Virus record (IMG/VR): IMGVR_UViG_3300027730_000128
Span: 1 to 25,668 of that record
DNA from: a virus
Strand: one strand, 5' to 3'
Length of the DNA stretch: 25,668 bases
The notes under the pieces are model-generated. The model worked only from the letters and a program-made list of their open reading frames with translations. It made no database searches and was not told where the DNA came from. The position numbers were made by a program, and so were the translations under genes. Every line of letters begins with the position of its first letter. Position 1 is the stretch's first letter. Positions 1-6,643 of this stretch are shown piece by piece.

Positions 1-1629
1 ACCTGTTGTAGCTGCAACCGTAGTTCCGGTTATGGTTACCCCAGAGACAGATGTAGTTCCGACAATAGTCCCACCTGTAATACTGGTTGCTTTAACCGTT
101 GTTCCAGTTATGGTTGTACCGCTAAGTGTTCCGGTGACAAAAACTTCTTGAGAAAAGAAGCCTGTACCTAAAGTGCTAAAATTACCTGAAACTACAGTGT
201 TAGTAAAGGCTAGGTTAGTAGCTGCAAGAGTTTGAAATACTCCAGTAGAAAAAGACGCGGTTGTTCCTGTAATTGTTGTTCCACTGACATGAGTGAAGAC
301 ACCTGAAGTTCCTTGGATATTGTTGCCTGTTATTGTTGCTCCTGAAATACTTGTTGTAAAAGTTGCTGCAATTCCTGTTAAGTTTGTAAATAAACCTGTA
401 TTGCCTGTGACGATAGTCCCTGAAACACTCGTAGTAAATATACCTGTTGCTCCTGTTAACGAAGTAAAGTTACCTGTTGTAGCTGTAATGGTAACCCCTG
501 AAACGAGCGTTGTAAAAGTACCGGTAACACTATTAAGTATAGGAAATAAACCAGAGGCCCCTGTAATTGTTGTACCTGAGAGGTAACTACTAAATACACC
601 TGACACTCCTGATACCGTAGATGCGGCAACCGTTGTTCCAGTTATGGTTGCTCCAGATATACGATCGGTGAATACACCAGATACTCCAGTAATATTTGTA
701 TATTTTCCTGTGTCACCTGTAATTAAAAGTCCAGAAAGCACCTGAGTAAAGACACCGGAAATACCACTGACATTACCAAAAGCACCCGTGTTACCTGTGA
801 CAGTTGCGCCTGAAACCCTGGTTGTAAATGTACCAGAGACGCCAGTGGTATTAGAAAGTAATGCCGTATCACCTGTAATTGTGGCGCCTGATAACTGTGT
901 TGTAAACACACCAGAAACACCAGTGACTGTGCTGAATTTTGCTGTTGTTCCTGTTACTGTAGTTCCAGATAAAGTTCCTGTGACTTGAACACCGGAAGCA
1001 AACTCTGCAATACCGGTGACCGTCAGTCCACTTGCAATAGATAGATTACCACTTACAAAAAGAATAGGTGTAGTTAAAGACTGAAAGGTTCCTGTGGCCG
1101 CTAGTACATTTGTACCCGTAATTGTTGTTCCGCTTAAACTGGTAAACACACCAGAAGGTGATGAGATCTGACCACCTGTTATTGTGTTTCCAGATAAGGT
1201 TTGAAATTGACCGCTCGTAAATAAACCAGAGGTACCTGTTGCTGTAGCTGTCGTTACAGTTACTGCGTTTACATTGGTACCTTGTATATAAGTACCAGTA
1301 ACCGTTGTGCCACTTATGGTGCCAGTTACTGTTGCATTATTCTGTACAACAATGCCACTAAACGTTGCTAGATTTGAAGTACTTAAGGTAGTAAAACTAC
1401 TAGCGCCACTGACCGAAAGTGTGCCTGTAATGGTGACGTTACCACTAAAGGTTGCGCCACTCCCTGGAGCGTAGTATGCGTTTAAGTAATCTTTAAACTG
1501 TGTAAATGTAATTTTTTTATTACGAAGCGTCGGGTCTACTTCAAAGACGTGGACAAGCGTAAGCAGATCCGCTTCGTTGATTTCATTTCCAGCAATTACT
1601 GGAAATTCACTTATCCTACGGTTTGCCAC
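1..1629 (-). CDS. Repetitive tail-fibre-like virion protein, C-terminus cut by window edge
   Basis: An open frame runs from a GTG start at 1629 to base 1 without a stop: 543 codons are visible and the C-terminus lies outside. The start has a stop codon directly before it and GAGAAG just upstream. The first 60 or so residues (VANRRISEFPVIAG..., then ITFTQFKDYL) resemble the N-terminal domain of cyanophage fibre/structural proteins. The rest is a chain of Ser/Gly/Thr-rich segments of the type SGATITGxT...GVSGVFTT, at least 17 by eye, eight of them at an exact 26-residue period. Such beta-strand/turn repeats are typical of fibrous phage proteins that form elongated trimers and contact the host. 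Being partial, its receptor-binding tip cannot be seen. Role as tail or capsid fibre is inferred from composition and from its place beyond the structural cluster. Confidence 0.75.
   Translation of the reverse strand, partial: MANRRISEFPVIAGNEINEADLLTLVHVFEVDPTLRNKKITFTQFKDYLNAYYAPGSGATFSGNVTITGTLSVSGASSFTTLSTSNLATFSGIVVQNNATVTGTISGTTVTGTYIQGTNVNAVTVTTATATGTSGLFTSGQFQTLSGNTITGGQISSPSGVFTSLSGTTITGTNVLAATGTFQSLTTPILFVSGNLSIASGLTVTGIAEFASGVQVTGTLSGTTVTGTTAKFSTVTGVSGVFTTQLSGATITGDTALLSNTTGVSGTFTTRVSGATVTGNTGAFGNVSGISGVFTQVLSGLLITGDTGKYTNITGVSGVFTDRISGATITGTTVAASTVSGVSGVFSSYLSGTTITGASGLFPILNSVTGTFTTLVSGVTITATTGNFTSLTGATGIFTTSVSGTIVTGNTGLFTNLTGIAATFTTSISGATITGNNIQGTSGVFTHVSGTTITGTTASFSTGVFQTLAATNLAFTNTVVSGNFSTLGTGFFSQEVFVTGTLSGTTITGTTVKATSITGGTIVGTTSVSGVTITGTTVAATTG
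349..972 (-). repeat. Eight tandem 78-bp (26-residue) coding repeats in the fibre gene
   Basis: In the minus frame, codons at 972 and 348 begin equivalent positions of a repeat with pattern (L/V/I)SGxTITGxTxxFxxxxGVSGVFTT, and the intervening 624 bases hold eight copies of exactly 26 codons. Nucleotide identity is imperfect, so the unit is conserved mainly at protein level. Less regular copies flank it on both sides. This is an intragenic structural repeat and not a CRISPR array: there are no identical repeats with unique spacers. Confidence 0.85.
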
Positions 1630-1657
1630 CTACTTCTCAATATATGTGCGTACTTTA

Positions 1658-1663
1658 ATTATA
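1658..1663 (-). promoter_or_regulatory. Possible -10 element ahead of the fibre gene
   Basis: The minus strand reads TATAAT (1663 to 1658), 28 bases before the GTG start at 1629, in an AT-rich 45-bp gap between the two minus-strand genes. No convincing -35 box is seen at 16-18 bases. Similar TATAAT elements precede several other virion genes in this window. Confidence 0.35.
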
Positions 1664-1674
1664 AAGCGTTTTCC

Positions 1675-1986
1675 TTACTTTACTCTGATTTCTATGCGAG
1701 GTAAAACATTTGTGCCATAGTTCCAAATCTGTTGTATTCCTGTTACAATTCCACAAGCTACAGCAAATAACAAAAGTAATTCTGCAACAGTCCAGTTGCG
1801 ACGCACATAAACAACCCTTGGGCCTTGTTGTGTTTGCACTGTTTGTTGTTGAATTCCTTGTTGAATTCCCTGTTGTATTGCCATCTCCATGGCACGAGCC
1901 TTCATTTCTGCAAGTTGTGCAGGGGAGATTGATCCCTCTGGTATCTGTGGGATTGAAGGCTGGCTAGGCGGAATCTGGTCTTCCAT
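1675..1986 (-). CDS. Small single-pass membrane protein with Gln-rich linker, unknown
   Basis: This 103-residue protein has three visible parts. The N-terminus is proline-rich (IPPSQPSIPQIPEG). A central stretch is rich in Gln (repeated IQQG units, residues about 38-55). One hydrophobic segment lies near the C-terminus (about residues 66-85, VAELLLLFAVACGIVTGI), followed by a short basic end. Arg-Arg before the hydrophobic stretch suggests the N-terminal part is cytoplasmic. It lies directly upstream of the fibre gene in the same direction. It could be a holin candidate, because the endolysin in this window has no obvious holin partner, or a minor virion membrane protein. Neither is shown by sequence. 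The start at 1986 is the only ATG that keeps the N-terminal domain. Confidence 0.65.
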   Translation of the reverse strand: MEDQIPPSQPSIPQIPEGSISPAQLAEMKARAMEMAIQQGIQQGIQQQTVQTQQGPRVVYVRRNWTVAELLLLFAVACGIVTGIQQIWNYGTNVLPRIEIRVK

Positions 1987-2039
1987 AATGGTTGTTTTAT
2001 CTTTAAAAACGTTAGCATGTTCTCGACCTATTTGTCGTT
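1987..2039. promoter_or_regulatory. Divergent intergenic region
   Basis: These 53 AT-rich bases separate the minus-strand membrane-protein gene from the plus-strand helix-turn-helix gene and must hold the start signals of both. Neither start has a clear Shine-Dalgarno sequence. No promoter box is good enough to assign. The neighbouring DNA-binding protein could act here, but no operator-like dyad is obvious. Confidence 0.3.
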
Positions 2040-2474
2040 ATGTACACCGGAATTCCTAAAGGACTACAGGATATTGTTGCTGAACTCAAAGGCATCAAGC
2101 ATATACTGGCCTCAATGTGGCACAGTCGCTACCAAGAGGGCGAAACGGATCAGTTAAATCCAGAAGCCTATACTGACGAGTACATTTCTACTGAAGAGTG
2201 TGGTAGGCGTTTAGGTATATCAGACCAGACGGTAAGAAATTGGATTTCTATCGGTAAGAATAACCCAAGTAAGGGCTGGGTAGAGGGCCTTCATTACGTC
2301 AACGCATCTCCTAATCCTGGTAAAAAAGCACTTCTTCGTATTCCCTGGAACACCTTAGTTCGTTCTTTTGCTAAAAACAAGAAAATAGATCAGGCTGATT
2401 TACGTGACAATCTTCCTTCCATGTATTGCACAACCACAGCTGAAAAGGTTATGGAAAATGGCACACCGCTTTAA
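2040..2474 (+). CDS. Helix-turn-helix DNA-binding protein (excisionase/MerR-like)
   Basis: 144 residues. Residues about 49-88 (ISTEECGRRLGISDQTVRNW, then a wing-like GWVEGLHYVN) match the winged helix-turn-helix pattern of excisionase and MerR-type DNA-binding domains: a 'TxEEVARxLGIS..TVRNWI' recognition helix, then a beta segment. The N-terminal 45 residues look helical. This protein is likely a small regulator or DNA architectural factor. It is the first gene of a tight plus-strand run (2040-4507), divergent from a virion-type gene, which suits a transcriptional switch. A role as excisionase would imply a temperate phage, but no integrase or att site is present in the window, so that is only a possibility. 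Its 3' end overlaps the next gene by 17 bases. Confidence 0.65.
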   Translation: MYTGIPKGLQDIVAELKGIKHILASMWHSRYQEGETDQLNPEAYTDEYISTEECGRRLGISDQTVRNWISIGKNNPSKGWVEGLHYVNASPNPGKKALLRIPWNTLVRSFAKNKKIDQADLRDNLPSMYCTTTAEKVMENGTPL

Positions 2475-2916
2475 AAATGTAGATATTGCAACTGTCACTC
2501 TTGACAATGTCAATGAGGTGCTTCCAGAATCCCTTTTCTTGCAGTTGGAATTTTTTCTTCCGCCTGAAGGTTCTTTTGATGATGGTTGCTTACAAAGATA
2601 CCTGACAATCTTAAAACAATATGAAGAAGAGGATGAGAATTCTCACATGACGTTAGCGAATCGTTTACGTCTTGCGTTCCAGGAACCTACGCCAGCTACG
2701 ATATGCGGTAAATTCCCACAAGCAGAACTTCCCTTGAAAAGGCGGTTGCGTTGTGTAGCGGAGTATCTGATTCGTTCCGGTGAATTAGATAAGGTTAAAG
2801 ATGAAAACGGAAAGCTTGTAAAGAAGCGTGGCATCTTAGGTAAGATGGTAGTGCTGTACAGACCTACTGGTAAGCTGCTAGAGTCTTTAGTACGTCAAGG
2901 GTTAATAGAAAAATGA
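2458..2916 (+). CDS. Conserved-type phage protein of unknown function
   Basis: 152 residues if it starts at the ATG at 2458 (MAHRFKNVDI). I prefer this to the ATG at 2404, which would bury 54 more bases in the previous gene; AAAGG lies about nine bases before 2458. No family is recognised. The N-terminal half is acidic and helical. The C-terminal half (about residues 85-152) is basic, with a pattern of helix, charged turn, strand (MVVLYRP) and helix that could be a small winged-helix fold. It is translationally coupled at both ends: 17 bases overlap with the gene before, and an ATGA overlap with the gene after. Nucleic-acid binding is a guess from charge and fold pattern only. Confidence 0.65.
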   Translation: MAHRFKNVDIATVTLDNVNEVLPESLFLQLEFFLPPEGSFDDGCLQRYLTILKQYEEEDENSHMTLANRLRLAFQEPTPATICGKFPQAELPLKRRLRCVAEYLIRSGELDKVKDENGKLVKKRGILGKMVVLYRPTGKLLESLVRQGLIEK

Positions 2917-3299
2917 ACCGCAGAGAAAACTTAATTGCTTCTGTTATCGGTCCAGAGTTGGACGAAACGAAAGCTAAGATGCTCGACGCAACACTTAAGT
3001 TGATTCTTGGTGATATGGGAGAACAGTACTGTAAACACTGGGAGCTTTCTGGTCCAGGTGTAATGGTATTTCAACCAGAACATAAAGATCGCACAATGTT
3101 CTATTGGTTACTTTCTGAAATACATAAGGCACAAGAGAAATCTGAAAGAGAAAACAACGGAGATCTAGCAGAAACATTTAGACGCATTCTTGAGTCTGCA
3201 CAGAAAATCAATCCAGTAGAGAATGCTGGTTATGTAATCAATGACAATGAGGGCATTCGCTATTTCCAAATAGACTATAACAAAACAACCGAGTCTTAA
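2913..3299 (+). CDS. Hypothetical protein in plus-strand cluster
   Basis: 128 residues, soluble, with no recognised family. It begins in the ATGA overlap with the upstream stop and has AAGGG some 12 bases before the start, and its stop codon shares one base with the next start (TAATG). The middle (about residues 60-95) is helical and rich in Lys/Glu, and the C-terminus is short and polar. The overlaps on both sides show it is co-translated with its neighbours in one operon that leads to dCTP deaminase, so a part in early takeover or nucleotide/DNA metabolism is plausible but unproven. Confidence 0.65.
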   Translation: MNRRENLIASVIGPELDETKAKMLDATLKLILGDMGEQYCKHWELSGPGVMVFQPEHKDRTMFYWLLSEIHKAQEKSERENNGDLAETFRRILESAQKINPVENAGYVINDNEGIRYFQIDYNKTTES

Positions 3300-3886
3300 T
3301 GGGAATACAGAATATACATAGTCACACCGAAGACCGGGAATTCATTACTAACCAAGATCTTGTTACCGCAGCACATGGTTTGCTTGGAGGTATTGACCTT
3401 GATCCAGCAAGTTCTGAGTTTGCAAACACTCATGTATGTGCAGATGAAATCTACACACCATCCGATGATGGTTTAAATTGCCAACCTTGGTACGGCAAGG
3501 TGTATCTTTTTCCTCCAGCGGGGGCATACTTTTGGGATAAAAAACGTCAACGTTGGAAGATGACTAGAGCATCTTCTCCATCCTTAATGTCATCTCATGC
3601 TGTTTGGTTTAATCGCCTTTATAAGGAGTGGTTGGCAGGAGAAGTTACAGAAGGTTTGTTCTTCACCAATGTCCCAGATATGATTAGGTATGACCCAAGG
3701 ATCTTTAAGTTCCCTTTGTGTATCTTAAAGACACCGCCAACACTTTTAAAAAGAACTAGTGAGGGCCTCACTAAACACAAGACGTGTACTTCGTTGATCG
3801 TTTACATGCCGCCAAAGAATGACACAGCAGACTTTATAGAAAAATTCATTAGTATTTATGAAGAGAAGGGGCACATCCTGAGTTGA
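3299..3886 (+). CDS. Dam-like (phage N6-adenine methyltransferase fold) protein with degenerate catalytic motif
   Basis: 195 residues. The block IDLDPASSEFAN at 32-43, then YTPSDDGLN at 52-60 and PWYGKVYLFPP at 63-73, aligns with the phage Dam/N6-adenine methyltransferase family, whose members read 'LDPAA/S...DGL...W.G.vw.NPPY'. In active enzymes the last block is the (D/N)PPY catalytic motif. Here it is F71-P72-P73-A74, so both the acidic/amide residue and the aromatic residue are lost. The later part (FTNVPDMIRY, CILKTPPTLL) still resembles the family's C-terminal half. This protein is therefore either catalytically inactive (a DNA- or SAM-binding relic) or uses altered chemistry. It overlaps the preceding stop by one base and lies in the operon before dcd. 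Confidence 0.7.
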   Translation: MGIQNIHSHTEDREFITNQDLVTAAHGLLGGIDLDPASSEFANTHVCADEIYTPSDDGLNCQPWYGKVYLFPPAGAYFWDKKRQRWKMTRASSPSLMSSHAVWFNRLYKEWLAGEVTEGLFFTNVPDMIRYDPRIFKFPLCILKTPPTLLKRTSEGLTKHKTCTSLIVYMPPKNDTADFIEKFISIYEEKGHILS

Positions 3887-3919
3887 TCCTGTAAGCTAGT
3901 CCAGGACCTACCAACGAGT

Positions 3920-4507
3920 ATGAGCATTTTAGCTGACTGGGAAATCAAAAGACTTGCGGAAGAAGAACAGATGATCGAACCTTTTGCTGACCATCTTGTC
4001 AGCAAAGAACATAAACGCAAAATTCTCAGCTATGGCCTTGGTTCCTATGGTTATGATATTCGGTTATCACCTGAACAGTGTTTGATTTTTGGTAATGTTC
4101 AATCAGGTGATTGTGATCCAAAAAACTTTGATCCTGAAATCCTTAGGCCCACTGAATTACTTAAAGATAAACGCGGTGAATATTTCTTATTGCCACCCTA
4201 CGGTTATTGCTTAGGTGTAGCTATGGAGCGATTAAAATTACCTCGCGATATTACCGTTGTAGCTGTCGGTAAATCAACATATGCACGTTCAGGAATAATG
4301 GTAAATATAACTCCTGCAGAAGCAATGTGGGAAGGTTATTTAACATTGGAAATTAATAATTGCACTCCTTTATTTAATCGTATTTATGCTAATGAAGGTA
4401 TTACGCAATTACTTTTTTATCGTGGTAATCCGTGCGAAGTAAGTTATCAAGATAGGAAAGGTAAGTACCAAGATCAGCCGCCAGAGGTTGTGTTTTCTCA
4501 TGTTTAA
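3920..4507 (+). CDS. dcd: dCTP deaminase
   Basis: This enzyme deaminates dCTP to dUTP, feeding dTTP synthesis during phage DNA replication. The 195 residues match the usual ~190-residue length. Family blocks are in place: SYGYDIRLS at 42-50, the GKST block at 117-120 followed by R123 (phosphate and substrate contacts), the stretch MVNITPAEAMWEGYLTLEI with E144 in the position of the catalytic glutamate, and a C-terminal ITQLLFYRG block. It belongs to the trimeric dUTPase-like fold. A bifunctional DCD-DUT activity cannot be excluded from sequence alone. It follows the Dam-like gene after a 33-base gap and ends convergently, overlapping the stop of the minus-strand gene by four bases. Confidence 0.92.
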   Translation: MSILADWEIKRLAEEEQMIEPFADHLVSKEHKRKILSYGLGSYGYDIRLSPEQCLIFGNVQSGDCDPKNFDPEILRPTELLKDKRGEYFLLPPYGYCLGVAMERLKLPRDITVVAVGKSTYARSGIMVNITPAEAMWEGYLTLEINNCTPLFNRIYANEGITQLLFYRGNPCEVSYQDRKGKYQDQPPEVVFSHV

Positions 4508-4938
4508 TAACTATAGGATCTACCTGAGAAGGACTTAGGTTTGTCAGCGTAGTTACTGCCACCACCACCATAACCATCTCCCATACTCGGCAGCTCAACT
4601 CCTTCAATCGAAGCAGCACCTCTAGGAGTTCTTCCACGAATTGCTGGTTCCGCAATGGCAGTACGTTTTTTGTATTCACCAGCAGTCTTTGCTGCTTGCA
4701 TGTATTTTGAAAGGCGTTCTTGTGCGTCTTGATGCGAGTTATCAACTGGTTTATAACCTGTTTTTCCTGGGGTATATGCAAAGTCTCGCGCAACGTCTGA
4801 AAATATATCTCGCTCTTCCGGATCTAAACGACGTAGATCAACATCCCTAACCTGTTCTGGTCGTAAGTCGGTTACTTCAACACCTGAGGATCCAGTGTCC
4901 TTTAGTGGATCGTAAGTGGGATCATAAAAACTTGCCAT
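4504..4938 (-). CDS. Small hypothetical protein, Gly/Ser/Tyr-rich C-terminus
   Basis: 144 residues from the ATG at 4938 (MASFYDPTYD). An upstream TTG at 4974 would add 12 residues but coincides with a likely -35 box, so I reject it. The N-terminal half is acidic with many Asp-Arg pairs. The middle is a basic helical stretch (residues about 70-100). The C-terminus is rich in Gly, Ser and Tyr (GDGYGGGGSNYADK), as in flexible virion or nucleic-acid-binding tails. No family is recognised. It is a lone minus-strand gene inside a plus-strand cluster, apparently with its own promoter and an almost leaderless transcript. Confidence 0.6.
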   Translation of the reverse strand: MASFYDPTYDPLKDTGSSGVEVTDLRPEQVRDVDLRRLDPEERDIFSDVARDFAYTPGKTGYKPVDNSHQDAQERLSKYMQAAKTAGEYKKRTAIAEPAIRGRTPRGAASIEGVELPSMGDGYGGGGSNYADKPKSFSGRSYSY

Positions 4939-4944
4939 AGTAAT

Positions 4945-4974
4945 ATTGTAAGAGGAGATAATCAAGCTTTTCAA
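4945..4974 (-). promoter_or_regulatory. Likely sigma70-type promoter giving a leaderless transcript
   Basis: On the minus strand TTGAAA (4974-4969) and TACAAT (4950-4945) are each one mismatch from consensus and are separated by 18 bases. Only six bases separate the -10 box from the ATG at 4938, so transcription would begin at or next to the start codon, in agreement with the lack of a Shine-Dalgarno sequence. Confidence 0.5.
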
Positions 4975-4979
4975 ATATT

Positions 4980-5324
4980 ATGCATAACAATGCAGCTGGT
5001 TTTTTAGACGGATTTATGGATGAGGTGATGTGTCGTTGTATTGGCGAAGATGATTTTGGTCAACCACTAGCCAATCAGAATAACGATGTTCCCTTACAAG
5101 ACATGTATAACCGTGGCTTGGTAGCACCAATGCAAGGTCTTGAACGTAATCCTTTACACATTGAAGGGATGAAGCGGCCTGGTGTATCGGGACTCATTCC
5201 TTCCATGGAAGAAGGTGTAGCAATGGGTGCATCACCTAAGCCACATGCCTTGGTACTAGAGCTACCTGAGGCTGATGATGAAATGAAAATACAATCTGCT
5301 AAACGTCGTGGCTTAATGCGTTAA
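4980..5324 (+). CDS. Hypothetical protein, divergent from 4938 gene
   Basis: 114 residues from the ATG at 4980. No known family or motif is seen. Composition is mixed with many Met (about 10%) and Gly/Pro, an acidic start (DGFMDEVMCRCIGEDDFG) and a basic end (KRRGLMR). Its start abuts the -35 box of the divergent gene, so the two are likely controlled from the same 40-bp region. AGGAG lies 22 bases before the ATG, too far for an ordinary ribosome binding site. A later in-frame Met cannot be excluded. Length, isolated position and lack of a competing frame support it as a real gene. Confidence 0.55.
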   Translation: MHNNAAGFLDGFMDEVMCRCIGEDDFGQPLANQNNDVPLQDMYNRGLVAPMQGLERNPLHIEGMKRPGVSGLIPSMEEGVAMGASPKPHALVLELPEADDEMKIQSAKRRGLMR

Positions 5325-5351
5325 GCTGGCATTTGAATTACCCTCTGGTTT

Positions 5352-5579
5352 GTGAATTCAGATCTTGTTGACCATCCTCCGCACTACACGGCGAGTGATA
5401 GGGTTGAGTGCATCGAAGCACTAGAGGCACAACTAAATACAGACGAATATCGTGGCTACTTACGTGGCTGCTGTATCAAATATCTTTGGCGCTGTATGCT
5501 CAAAGGTAAACCTTTAGAAGATCTTAAGAAATGTCAGTGGTACCTTAACAGGTTGATTGACACCTTTCAGAACGGTTGA
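5352..5579 (+). CDS. DUF3310 family protein
   Basis: 75 residues from a GTG start at 5352. The sequence VDHPPHYTASDRVECIEALEA, then YRGYLRGCCIKYLWRCMLKG and LEDLKKCQWYLNRLI, is the full DUF3310 signature (HPPHY...ECIEAIE...F.rGN.IKYlwR...KgG.eDLkKA.wYL..li). Members occur in many phages; T7 gp1.7, which carries the related domain, is a nucleotide kinase, so a part in nucleotide metabolism is plausible next to dcd. In this copy the usual Asn before IKYLWR is Cys (GCCIKYLWR). The stand-alone domain here is about the minimal length. The 3' end overlaps the stop of the convergent NblA-like gene by 13 bases. Confidence 0.85.
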   Translation: MNSDLVDHPPHYTASDRVECIEALEAQLNTDEYRGYLRGCCIKYLWRCMLKGKPLEDLKKCQWYLNRLIDTFQNG

Positions 5580-5875
5580 AGCAAGTAATCGTCTTCATCA
5601 TCATCGTCATCGTCATCAGATACACAAGCTGCTGCGAGCTCTGCCAGGTCAACATCAGTTGGTTGGCCCCAAGTAATCTCGATATTTTCGCCTGCCATAA
5701 TATCTTTGACTGCTGTCCACTCCATCATCCGAGTGTAGTAAAGGTTTAAAAGAGCAGCCTGAAGCTCATCCCAAGTCATTTCTGCGCTTTGGAGTTCAGC
5801 TTTCTTCATTGCAAACTGAAGCTCCAAAGGGAGGTCAAACTCCCGATGCTCACACGGTTCGACTGAGTGCTCCAT
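5567..5875 (-). CDS. nblA: Candidate NblA-like phycobilisome degradation adaptor with acidic tail
   Basis: 102 residues. Residues 15-60 (LPLELQFAMKKAELQSAEMT..., then LQAALLNLYYTRMMEWTAVK) follow the NblA pattern: LxxEQQF near the start, an 'E-x-Q' helix, Met, Leu, then LYxxMM and a second helix. NblA forms a helical-hairpin dimer that links phycobiliproteins to Clp protease and so drives phycobilisome breakdown. Host NblAs are about 60 residues. This one carries roughly 40 extra residues ending in a run of ten Asp/Glu (87-96) before YLLQPF. NblA has been reported in freshwater cyanophages and in an uncultured marine cyanophage lineage. The match is by eye over a short helical region, so a coincidental helical protein is the main alternative. 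It follows the endolysin gene on the minus strand, 29 bases away. Confidence 0.5.
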   Translation of the reverse strand: MEHSVEPCEHREFDLPLELQFAMKKAELQSAEMTWDELQAALLNLYYTRMMEWTAVKDIMAGENIEITWGQPTDVDLAELAAACVSDDDDDDDEDDYLLQPF

Positions 5876-5904
5876 TTTCTCTGCGTGTCTTATGTAATTC
5901 TATT

Positions 5905-6570
5905 CTAAGGGTAAGAGTCAAACACACTGCTTAAGACACTGTCCGTAGCACCAAGCCATGGGTCATCTGATACCCTAAATCTGTTTGTAAACTCCGATAA
6001 AACGTACGGATTAAGTTGTTCTTCCAGATGGCGAATGGCTTCTACTTGATGGGGTGCAGCACTGTAGACTCTAAATGCTGTTAACAAGATGTCTGGAGAC
6101 GAACGGAAGGGTGTGTTGAGTTGTAGTAGGAATAGATCAACTTCTTCTCTCCTGCGGTCCAGGAGGCCACCAATGAGCTTGTAGTCGGCATCAAAGATCC
6201 AGCGACCAATGTCTTCAATGGCACCGTAAAAATCATCAGCCTCTAAGCAGTCAATAATTCCGCTGTACAAAAAAGAATCCCAACCAACCGAATGAATAAA
6301 GGAGACTAACGCCTGGCGCATACAACCGTCTAGATTCAGGTTTAATTTGTCTAGACGTCCTTCAATGATCCCAAGTTCGTGAAATAGATATTCTAATGCT
6401 TTTTCTTGACTGCAATACTGACCTTTTTTAACGGGAGTACCATCTGGATAAAATTGAGTTCCGTAGCCAATAGTATATGGTTCTTTGCCAGTGTGTTGAT
6501 CGGGATAGGCTTTTTCACTAAAGCCCTCATATTTACGGATCAAATTAACAGCGCAAGATAGATCCGACAT
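5905..6570 (-). CDS. Endolysin, GH24 (T4-type) lysozyme
   Basis: This glycosidase cuts the glycan strands of peptidoglycan to release progeny. The 221 residues begin with IRKYEGFSEKAYPDQ, followed by YTIGYGT. Glu15, Asp24 and Thr33 correspond to the T4 lysozyme E11-D20-T26 triad. The typical C-terminal GGLLDRRREEVDLFL block lies near residues 134-148. There is no signal peptide, so a holin or equivalent should export it. The domain ends near residue 150, and a further 70 residues of unknown function follow, which may be a wall-binding or regulatory extension. It lies between the small basic-protein gene and the NblA-like gene, all on the minus strand. Confidence 0.9.
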   Translation of the reverse strand: MSDLSCAVNLIRKYEGFSEKAYPDQHTGKEPYTIGYGTQFYPDGTPVKKGQYCSQEKALEYLFHELGIIEGRLDKLNLNLDGCMRQALVSFIHSVGWDSFLYSGIIDCLEADDFYGAIEDIGRWIFDADYKLIGGLLDRRREEVDLFLLQLNTPFRSSPDILLTAFRVYSAAPHQVEAIRHLEEQLNPYVLSEFTNRFRVSDDPWLGATDSVLSSVFDSYP

Positions 6571-6592
6571 AAAAACAATAATTATTACTTCT

Positions 6593-6598
6593 AATATA
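6593..6598 (-). promoter_or_regulatory. Weak -10 candidate before the endolysin
   Basis: The AT-rich 73-bp gap upstream of the endolysin start carries TGTGTATATT on the minus strand, with TATATT at 6598-6593, 23 bases ahead of the ATG. A TG lies four bases upstream of the box, but no recognisable -35 box is present. The gap shows no terminator. Confidence 0.25.
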
Positions 6599-6643
6599 CA
6601 CAGAAATTTTTTATTTTGACTTTATGCTTTTGTTTTATGCTAA

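Noticed and set aside
293-988. Plus-strand open frames opposite the fibre gene
   Set aside because: They are antisense shadows of the repetitive minus-strand frame, with the same Val/Pro-rich periodicity and no ribosome binding sites.
1-1300. CRISPR array suggested by regular repetition
   Set aside because: The repetition is in codons of one open frame at a 26-residue period with diverged copies; there are no identical repeats or spacers.
2404-2457. Earlier ATG for the 152-residue protein
   Set aside because: It would extend the overlap with the HTH gene to 71 bases; the later ATG has a ribosome binding site and normal overlap.
4401-4793. 130-residue minus-strand frame overlapping dcd and the 144-residue gene
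   Set aside because: It lies in a second minus frame across two better-supported genes and shows no motif.
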